A stretch of 5,476 bases of DNA from an uncultured Bacilli bacterium (lineage in GTDB: Bacteria; Bacillota_I; Bacilli_A; RF39; UBA660). The notes beneath the pieces were generated by a model, which saw nothing but the letters and a program-made list of their open reading frames with translations, was not told the origin of the DNA and did no database searches. The stretch covers positions 1 through 5,476 of the forward strand of contig CANRLB010000068.1 in NCBI GenBank assembly GCA_947631365.1, in the 5' to 3' direction. Made by a program: the position numbers and the translations under genes. The stretch's first letter is position 1. Every line of letters starts with the position of its first letter. This document shows, one piece after another, positions 1 to 4,215 of the stretch.

Positions 1-10
1 CAAATTTGTT

Positions 11-41
11 AAAAAAAGTCTTTAGTTATTTTCCTAAAGAC
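11..41 (-). terminator. Intrinsic terminator of the WG-repeat-like gene
   Basis: Read on the minus strand, an 8-bp perfect stem (GTCTTTAG pairing with CTAAAGAC, + strand positions 34-41 and 18-25) with an 8-base loop is followed at once by seven T residues (positions 17-11). It begins about 16 bases after the TAA stop of the minus-strand gene that ends at 57, so it is the natural end of that transcript. On the plus strand the stem is followed by a mixed A/T stretch, not a clean T run. Confidence 0.8.
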
Positions 42-56
42 AAAATTTTATAATAA

Positions 57-839
57 TTATCTTTTTAATGTTCTACCATTTAATGTTCTATCATGTTCTT
101 GAACTTTTTTATCAATTCCATTAAAAATCAAATCGATATACCCATTATCAGCGCACATTTTTAATAAATCATTTAAATCAATCATATATCCTTTAGAGCT
201 TAAAATAAAGTTTTCTACTGTTGCATAACCTTGTTCATTAAAAGAAGTCCCCGTATGAAAAGTTGTTAAAGGAAGAGAACTAATTTTTAACTCTTTATTA
301 TATCCTACTTCTATAAAACTTTTGAATTTGCCAAAAGTATCCATATAATTGTAAACATATATATCACCAAATCTCCTAATTACAAGTGATAAAGGACTTT
401 CACATTCACTAAAAGCATTTATTTTGTCCCAAGCGCTAAAAGGAAGTCCCTCTTGTTCCATAGTCATTTCTCCACGAGAATTTAAATATTCAAAGTTTGT
501 ATTAATCCAAGTAACATAACCATGTTTACCAACCATCGCCAAACCATACTCATTAAAATCTAGGGCTACATCAAAACGATAAGGTAATAAACAGTTATCT
601 TCTTCTCTTATATACCCATATTCCCCGTTTTTAGTTTTTACCACTTTAAAGCCATTAACAAATGATTCATTTGCAAAAGCTATTTCATCGGTTTTTAAAG
701 GTCTACCTTTTAAAGGCAAGTTAATACTTACAACTGTAGTTTTGCCTCCCTCATATTCTATAGCATAGCTTAATATTTTTTCACCAAACTGATATCTACG
801 TCCATCAAAACTTAATGATTTTACATTTTTATCTTCCAT
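57..839 (-). CDS. WG-repeat-like hypothetical protein, 260 aa
   Basis: The exact role is not recognised. Residues about 60-125 show the pattern of WG (beta-propeller-like) repeats: F-x-N-G-F followed by an exposed strand, NGEYGYI, then LLPYRFD, then DFNEYGLAMV, GKHGYV and TWI. A second, weaker unit is at about 199-221 (SFNEQGYATVENF, SSKGYMID). The middle is divergent, so the repeats are degenerate. There is no signal peptide, membrane segment or catalytic motif, so a cytoplasmic binding role is an inference only. The ATG at 839 is supported by GGAGGG four bases upstream, and an in-frame stop lies upstream at 864-866. The gene is divergent from murE and has its own promoter and terminator. 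Its last codons contain a 15-bp tandem duplication (RTLNG-RTLKR). The base composition looks slightly less AT-extreme than murE or alr. The CDS is secure; the family call is moderate. Confidence 0.8.
   Translation of the reverse strand: MEDKNVKSLSFDGRRYQFGEKILSYAIEYEGGKTTVVSINLPLKGRPLKTDEIAFANESFVNGFKVVKTKNGEYGYIREEDNCLLPYRFDVALDFNEYGLAMVGKHGYVTWINTNFEYLNSRGEMTMEQEGLPFSAWDKINAFSECESPLSLVIRRFGDIYVYNYMDTFGKFKSFIEVGYNKELKISSLPLTTFHTGTSFNEQGYATVENFILSSKGYMIDLNDLLKMCADNGYIDLIFNGIDKKVQEHDRTLNGRTLKR
64..93. repeat. 15-bp tandem duplication at the 3' end of the WG-like gene
   Basis: TTTAATGTTCTACCA (64-78) is followed directly by TTTAATGTTCTATCA (79-93). The two copies differ at one base. The period is five codons, so the duplication is in frame and gives the C-terminal RTLNG-RTLKR of the minus-strand protein. 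A further partial match (TGTTCTT) starts at 94. It looks like a recent slippage or duplication event in the last codons. Confidence 0.85.
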
Positions 840-843
840 ATTA

Positions 844-849
844 CCCTCC
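844..849 (-). promoter_or_regulatory. Ribosome binding site of the WG-like gene
   Basis: GGAGGG on the minus strand, four bases before the ATG at 839. It is the classical core Shine-Dalgarno and fixes the start; the three envelope genes of the window use a different type. Confidence 0.75.
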
Positions 850-852
850 AGA

Positions 853-866
853 TAAAATATATTTTA
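853..866. repeat. Perfect 14-bp A/T palindrome over the -10 of the WG-like gene
   Basis: TAAAATATATTTTA reads the same on both strands. It consists of the half-site TAAAATA and its inverse with no spacer. The same half-sites recur at 896-902 and 910-916 in the same divergent control region, there with a 7-base spacer. It may be an operator, but AT-rich DNA makes such palindromes common. Confidence 0.4.
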
Positions 867-888
867 ACAGATTTTTCACATTTTACAA
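861..888 (-). promoter_or_regulatory. Candidate promoter of the WG-like gene
   Basis: On the minus strand, TTGTAA (883-888) and TAAAAT (861-866) are separated by 16 bases, and TG sits before the -10 (TGTTAAAAT, an extended -10). Transcription would start near 854, giving a leader of about 15 bases that contains the GGAGGG site. The boxes match consensus only partly. The -10 lies inside a perfect 14-bp palindrome (853-866). Confidence 0.45.
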
Positions 889-901
889 TCCTAAATAAAA
901 T
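873..901 (+). promoter_or_regulatory. Candidate promoter of murE
   Basis: TTTTCA (873-878) and TAAAAT (896-901) are 17 bases apart, the standard spacing, with four of six and five of six consensus matches. The predicted start near 908 leaves a leader of about 26 bases containing the ribosome binding site at 921-930. TATTAT at 915-920 was considered as a -10 but would put the transcript start inside the ribosome binding site. Confidence 0.4.
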
Positions 902-918
902 ACCAAACATATTTTATT
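894..918. repeat. 9-bp inverted repeat over the murE -10
   Basis: AATAAAATA (894-902) and TATTTTATT (910-918) are perfect inverse complements with a 7-base spacer. The left arm covers the candidate murE -10 and the right arm ends directly before the ribosome binding site. If transcription starts near 908 the hairpin is not in the RNA, so a DNA-binding operator is the more natural reading. All base pairs are A-T, which weakens the case. Confidence 0.4.
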
Positions 919-920
919 AT

Positions 921-930
921 AGGATGTGAT
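921..930 (+). promoter_or_regulatory. Extended ribosome binding site of murE
   Basis: AGGATGTGAT differs at one base from AGGAGGTGAT, the ten bases complementary to the end of Bacillus-type 16S rRNA. Only three bases (TAA) separate it from the ATG, and those three are an in-frame stop codon, so this start is the only one possible in the vicinity and the short N-terminus of MurE is real. Confidence 0.75.
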
Positions 931-933
931 TAA

Positions 934-2295
934 ATGATTATTTATGAAACAGATTCTAAAAAAGTTAAAAAAGGTCAAGTATTTGTAGCAATTAAAGGAT
1001 ATACTGTTGATGGTCATGATTACATTGAAGAAGCCATTCAAAATGGGGCAAGTAAAATAGTTGGAGAAAAAGATTTAAAACTAAGTATTCCCTATGAAAA
1101 GACAGAAAATACCGAAGAATACTTAAAAGAACATTTAGTTAAGGAATATAGTAAGGAATTTAAAAATTTAAAAATTATTGGAATAACCGGAACTAATGGA
1201 AAAACTACTAGTTGTTTTTTAATTTATCAAATGTTAAAAAAATTAGGTAAAAAGGTAGCTTACTTAGGAACAATTGGTTATTATCGTGATGATTATTTTG
1301 AAGAAGTTAGTAATACTACTCCAAATATATTAAGACTTTATAATATCTTAATGGATGCCGTTAATAATAATATCGAATATTTTGTAATGGAAGTTTCTAG
1401 TCACTCTTTATTTTTAGAAAGAATTAAAGGATTAGAATTTACTGGGGCAGGTTTTACAAATTTAACTGAGGATCACTTAGATTTTCATAAAAATATGGAA
1501 GGATATTTACAAAGCAAATTATTAATTACTAAATATTTAAAAAAAGATGCTTATATACTAGTTAATGATGATGATAAATATTCTAAATACTTTAAAAATA
1601 ATACTTTATATCAAACTTATGGCTTAGATGGTGATTATCAAATTATTGATTATAATATTTTACCTAATCAAACTAAATTAACTTTTAGTTATAAAGATAA
1701 AAAATATCAAGTTACGACTAATTTAACTAGCCTATTTAATATTTATAATTATTTAAATGCCATTGGTATTTTGCATAGTATTGGTTTTGATATAAATGAT
1801 TTAATTAAAGTAACTAAAGATGTCTATCCCCCTAAAGGAAGATGTGAAACCTATACTTATAATAATAATTATATAGTAATAGATTATGCTCATACACCAG
1901 ATGCAGTAGAAAAGGTTATTAAAGCTTATTTAGATTTACCCCATAATAATATTATTACTATTATTGGTTGTGGAGGAGATCGGGATGCTTTTAAAAGACC
2001 TATAATGGGTAATTTAGCCACTAGTCTATCTAATTATGTCATATTTACTAATGATAATCCAAGAATGGAAGATGAAAAACATATTATGAATGATATTATA
2101 AAAGATAATAATAGTAATAATTATGAAGTAATCTATGATAGAAAGAAAGCTATTGAACAAGGAATTAAATTACTTAAAAATAATGATATTTTATTAATCC
2201 TGGGTAAAGGACATGAAAACTATCAAATGATTGGTCATACTAAATATCATTTTGATGATAGCGAAATTGTTAAAGAATATTTAAAAGAGAACTAA
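934..2295 (+). CDS. murE: UDP-N-acetylmuramyl-tripeptide synthetase MurE, predicted meso-diaminopimelate-adding
   Basis: Cytoplasmic Mur ligase that adds the third stem residue to UDP-MurNAc-L-Ala-D-Glu using ATP. Visible in order: the UDP-MurNAc-binding domain (TDSKKVKKGQVFVAIKG, 6-22), the ATP loop GITGTNGKTT (83-92, Lys90), NTTP (127-130), EVSSHSL (153-159), FTNLTEDHLDFH (174-185), Lys195 in YLQSK at the position of the carbamoylated lysine, DYAHTPD (317-323), GCGGDRD (345-351), KRPIMG (354-359), DNPR (374-377) and GKGHENYQ (424-431). DNPR and the GKGHE Gly/Glu are the residues known to bind meso-diaminopimelate, so that substrate is predicted over L-lysine. At 453 aa it is shorter than the usual roughly 480-500: the ATP loop starts near residue 83 rather than about 110, and an in-frame TAA abutting the ATG rules out extension. 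It has its own promoter, is not in a dcw cluster here, and overlaps plsC tail to tail by 4 bp. Confidence 0.96.
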   Translation: MIIYETDSKKVKKGQVFVAIKGYTVDGHDYIEEAIQNGASKIVGEKDLKLSIPYEKTENTEEYLKEHLVKEYSKEFKNLKIIGITGTNGKTTSCFLIYQMLKKLGKKVAYLGTIGYYRDDYFEEVSNTTPNILRLYNILMDAVNNNIEYFVMEVSSHSLFLERIKGLEFTGAGFTNLTEDHLDFHKNMEGYLQSKLLITKYLKKDAYILVNDDDKYSKYFKNNTLYQTYGLDGDYQIIDYNILPNQTKLTFSYKDKKYQVTTNLTSLFNIYNYLNAIGILHSIGFDINDLIKVTKDVYPPKGRCETYTYNNNYIVIDYAHTPDAVEKVIKAYLDLPHNNIITIIGCGGDRDAFKRPIMGNLATSLSNYVIFTNDNPRMEDEKHIMNDIIKDNNSNNYEVIYDRKKAIEQGIKLLKNNDILLILGKGHENYQMIGHTKYHFDDSEIVKEYLKEN

Positions 2296-2306
2296 CTATT
2301 CTCTTT
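2284..2306. terminator. Possible bidirectional terminator at the murE/plsC junction
   Basis: AAAGAGAA (2284-2291) and TTCTCTTT (2299-2306) form a perfect 8-bp stem; the 7-base loop CTAACTA (2292-2298) contains the murE TAA (2293-2295) and, on the other strand, the plsC TAG (2294-2292). In the plus direction T5 follows after five bases (2312-2316). In the minus direction one more T then AAA follows the stem. Only two pairs are G-C, so as a terminator it is weak. No other hairpin separates the two convergent genes. Confidence 0.45.
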
Positions 2307-2873
2307 GATCATTTTTATAATAACATTTTCTAAATATTTTAATGGTTCTTCATTTTTTATCTTATCTAAATATAAAGGCTTACCATAAATAACTTTAGGA
2401 CGTCCCCAAAATTTAATTTTACCAACAATTACAAAAGGTACAATAGGAGCTTTACTATCTAAAGCCATTTTAATTACCCCTGGTTTAAAGGGTAAAATAA
2501 TATCTTTTTTATGAAAAGTACCCTCCGGAAAAATTCCTACTATTTTATCTTCTTTTAATATTTTAATAGATTTAATAATAACTTCGGGACTTTTTCTACT
2601 TCTTTCTACAGGTATTAAATGCATCCATTTAAAAACAAAAGCTAGTGGTCCATTAAAAAGCTCTATTTTTCCTAATATATGAATTGGCCTTTTTGTTCCT
2701 CTAAATAAAAAGTAAGCATCATAGTTACTAACATGATTACCAGCTAAAATACATTTTCCTTCTTTAGGAATATTCTCTTTGCCAATAACTTGATCAAGAA
2801 AAAACAAATGACCAATAATTCTTATTAGAAAAGTTACAATATAATAAAAAATATAATTATCTTTCTTTTTCAT
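2292..2873 (-). CDS. plsC: 1-acyl-sn-glycerol-3-phosphate acyltransferase (PlsC family)
   Basis: Membrane-associated enzyme that transfers an acyl chain to the 2-position of lysophosphatidic acid to give phosphatidic acid, the precursor of membrane phospholipids. All acyltransferase blocks are present: NHVSNYD (46-52, the catalytic HX4D), IPVERS (87-92, the glycerol-phosphate-binding Arg), FPEGT (115-119) and VPF (145-147) after GVIKMAL (132-138). Residues about 7-26 are a hydrophobic, aromatic-rich segment after a lysine-rich start, fitting a membrane anchor. Its 193 aa are at the short end of the family, near the Bacillus form. The start at 2873 has GGTGAT four bases upstream (over 2877-2882) and an in-frame TAA directly before the ATG. 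It converges on murE and diverges from alr. Another lysophospholipid acyltransferase specificity cannot be excluded. Confidence 0.93.
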   Translation of the reverse strand: MKKKDNYIFYYIVTFLIRIIGHLFFLDQVIGKENIPKEGKCILAGNHVSNYDAYFLFRGTKRPIHILGKIELFNGPLAFVFKWMHLIPVERSRKSPEVIIKSIKILKEDKIVGIFPEGTFHKKDIILPFKPGVIKMALDSKAPIVPFVIVGKIKFWGRPKVIYGKPLYLDKIKNEEPLKYLENVIIKMIKENS

Positions 2874-2876
2874 TTA

Positions 2877-2882
2877 ATCACC
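2877..2882 (-). promoter_or_regulatory. Ribosome binding site of plsC
   Basis: GGTGAT on the minus strand, separated from the ATG only by TAA. It pairs with the AUCACC part of the 16S rRNA end rather than with the usual CCUCC core. The 11 bases GTGATTAAATG are identical to those at the murE start. Confidence 0.65.
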
Positions 2883-2900
2883 ATTAATTATTATATATAA

Positions 2901-2909
2901 ATTATAACA
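2901..2909 (-). promoter_or_regulatory. Extended -10 promoter of plsC
   Basis: On the minus strand TGTTATAAT (2909-2901) is a perfect TATAAT with the TGn extension. The -35 at standard spacing (TTATTA, 2924-2929) is poor, which is typical for extended -10 promoters. The start site would be near 2894, giving a leader of about 20 bases. Confidence 0.55.
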
Positions 2910-2920
2910 TAAAGTATCTA

Positions 2921-2940
2921 TTTTAATAATTAAATTAAAA
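2921..2940. repeat. 7-bp A/T inverted repeat between the plsC and alr promoters
   Basis: TTTTAAT (2921-2927) and ATTAAAA (2934-2940) are perfect inverse complements around a 6-base spacer. The repeat lies upstream of both promoters and covers the weak plsC -35. It is entirely A/T, so chance is a fair explanation. Confidence 0.3.
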
Positions 2941-2967
2941 CATAAAATAGCATAAAAATTAACTTTT

Positions 2968-2998
2968 TTGACAAATATTTAATAATTATTGATATAAT
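2968..2998 (+). promoter_or_regulatory. Promoter of alr
   Basis: A perfect TTGACA (2968-2973) and a perfect TATAAT (2993-2998), the latter preceded by TGA as an extended -10. The 19-base spacer is longer than the ideal 17, which the extended -10 may offset. Transcription would start near 3005, leaving a leader of only about 16 bases that is almost entirely ribosome binding site, so no leader-based regulation is possible. Confidence 0.75.
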
Positions 2999-3008
2999 TA
3001 ATAATGAT

Positions 3009-3016
3009 GTGGTGAT
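3009..3016 (+). promoter_or_regulatory. Ribosome binding site of alr
   Basis: GTGGTGAT, four bases before the ATG, with the GGTGAT core also used by plsC. The last three bases before the ATG (TAG, 3018-3020) are an in-frame stop, which fixes the start. Confidence 0.65.
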
Positions 3017-3020
3017 TTAG

Positions 3021-4082
3021 ATGTTTAGAAATACTTATGTTGAAGTAAATTTAACTAATATTAAGAAAAATGTTCAAACATTTATTAAAAAATATAATAA
3101 TTATCAATACTATTTTGGTGTTGTCAAAGCTGATTCTTATGGTCATTATAATATTTTAACAATTAAAAGTATCATTGATGGTGGATGTAATTATTTAGCA
3201 GTATCAAGTTTAGATGAAGCACTAGAAATTAGAGATCATCTTTCTAATATTCCTATACTATGTTTAGAGACAATTAATTTACAATATATTCATTTATGTT
3301 TAAAATATAATATAACTATAACCGTAAGTAACATTGATTATTTAAAAGAATTAATAAAAAATGATTATCAAAATTTAAAAATTCATTTAAAAATTGATAC
3401 AGGTATGAATAGATTAGGTATTAGATCTAAAGAAGATGTTACTAATGCTTATAATTTAATTAAAGAAAGCAATATGTTTTTAGAAGGTATTTATACTCAT
3501 ATGCATGATGCTTTAAATAAAGAAGAAACTAATAAACAATTTAAAAAGTTTGAAGAATTAACAAGTGATATTGATTTAACTAAAATACCAATTATTCATT
3601 TAACTGCAAGTGATGCCACCATGAATTATCCTAAAAGATGGTACGCTAATGGTTGTCGTTTAGGGATTGTCATTTATGGCCTTCAAGATACAATAGATAA
3701 TGATTTTTTAAAAACATTTAGTCTTTATAGTAAAGTATTACAAATTAATAAAGTATCTAATGAAACTGTTGGTTACACTAGTAATTATAAAGTTGATGGT
3801 ACATCCTATATTGCTGTTATTCCTATTGGTTATGCAGATGGCATAATTAGAAAAAATACAGGAAGGTTTGTTTATATTAATAATAAAAAATATAAAATTG
3901 TCGGCAATATTTGCATGGATATGCTATTTGTTTCAGTTGATAAAGATGTTAAAGTTGGTGATACTGTTACTATTATTAAAGATATCGATCATATAATAGA
4001 AATCGCTAAACATTTAGATACTATTAATTATGAAGTAATTTGTATGGTTGGTAAAAGAGTTCCAAGAATTTATATAGAATAA
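3021..4082 (+). CDS. alr: Alanine racemase
   Basis: PLP-dependent cytoplasmic enzyme that interconverts L- and D-alanine and supplies D-alanine for the terminal dipeptide of peptidoglycan. The N-terminal barrel has VVKADSYGH (34-42) with the PLP-binding Lys36 and Tyr40, KIDTGMNRLG (124-133), the His193-Ser197 segment HLTAS, and CRLGIVIYG (212-220) whose Arg213 should face the PLP ring nitrogen. The C-terminal domain has the second catalytic base Tyr252 (VGYTSNY), IGYADG (269-274), GNICMD (295-300) and the closing RVPR (346-349). At 353 aa it is a little shorter than the usual 370-390 but complete at both ends. One difference: the common HxANS segment reads HLTAS, keeping Ser but losing Asn. 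It sits divergent from plsC behind a near-consensus promoter and ahead of a strong terminator, so it is monocistronic. Confidence 0.96.
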   Translation: MFRNTYVEVNLTNIKKNVQTFIKKYNNYQYYFGVVKADSYGHYNILTIKSIIDGGCNYLAVSSLDEALEIRDHLSNIPILCLETINLQYIHLCLKYNITITVSNIDYLKELIKNDYQNLKIHLKIDTGMNRLGIRSKEDVTNAYNLIKESNMFLEGIYTHMHDALNKEETNKQFKKFEELTSDIDLTKIPIIHLTASDATMNYPKRWYANGCRLGIVIYGLQDTIDNDFLKTFSLYSKVLQINKVSNETVGYTSNYKVDGTSYIAVIPIGYADGIIRKNTGRFVYINNKKYKIVGNICMDMLFVSVDKDVKVGDTVTIIKDIDHIIEIAKHLDTINYEVICMVGKRVPRIYIE

Positions 4083-4092
4083 AATACTAAAT

Positions 4093-4118
4093 CGAGCAGT
4101 AAATAGCTCGTTTTTTTT
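4093..4118 (+). terminator. Intrinsic terminator of alr
   Basis: CGAGC (4093-4097) and GCTCG (4106-4110) form a GC-rich 5-bp stem with an 8-base loop, followed directly by eight T residues (4111-4118). It starts 11 bases after the alr stop. The A residues before the stem can pair with part of the T run across one mismatch, extending the helix. Confidence 0.88.
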
Positions 4119-4153
4119 AATTACAAAAACATTTTTGAATAATAAAGTTCCAC

Positions 4154-4182
4154 TTGACAATTAAAATACAAAGTGCTATTGT
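4154..4182 (+). promoter_or_regulatory. Promoter of the 338-residue hypothetical gene
   Basis: A perfect TTGACA (4154-4159), a 17-base spacer, and TATTGT (4177-4182) carrying the TGC extension directly before it. The start site would be near 4189, leaving a leader of about 27 bases. A TATAAT at 4189-4194 is also present but has no -35 at a workable distance. The -10 lies within an inverted repeat, suggesting repression. Confidence 0.7.
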
Positions 4183-4189
4183 AAGCACT
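4172..4189. promoter_or_regulatory. Candidate operator: 18-bp inverted repeat over the -10
   Basis: AGTGCT (4172-4177) and AGCACT (4184-4189) are perfect inverse complements around six bases. The dyad overlaps the extended -10 and reaches the predicted start site, the classic position for a repressor. The arms contain three G/C bases each, in DNA that is otherwise almost pure A/T, so chance is less likely than for the A/T palindromes elsewhere in the window. The arms are the CIRCE half-site sequences in the opposite order and with a shorter spacer, so it is not a standard HrcA site. Confidence 0.55.
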
Positions 4190-4200
4190 ATAATTTATGA

Positions 4201-4207
4201 AGGGGAG
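4201..4207 (+). promoter_or_regulatory. Ribosome binding site of the 338-residue hypothetical gene
   Basis: AGGGGAG, eight bases before the ATG at 4216. The sequence and the spacing are both conventional, unlike those of murE, plsC and alr. It supports 4216 over the later in-frame ATG at codon 11. Confidence 0.7.
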
Positions 4208-4215
4208 AATTTTAA

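Noticed and set aside
934..4082. A murE-plsC-alr operon
   Set aside because: plsC lies on the opposite strand, each gene has its own promoter-like sequence, and alr is closed by its own terminator. The grouping is functional at most, not transcriptional.
4172..4189. HrcA/CIRCE element
   Set aside because: CIRCE is TTAGCACTC-N9-GAGTGCTAA. Here the arm order is inverted (AGTGCT first, AGCACT second) and the spacer is six bases, so only the half-site letters agree.
4189..4194. TATAAT as the -10 of the 338-residue gene
   Set aside because: The perfect TTGACA is 29 bases away and nothing like a -35 lies 16-18 bases upstream. The TGC-TATTGT at 17 bases is the better partner.
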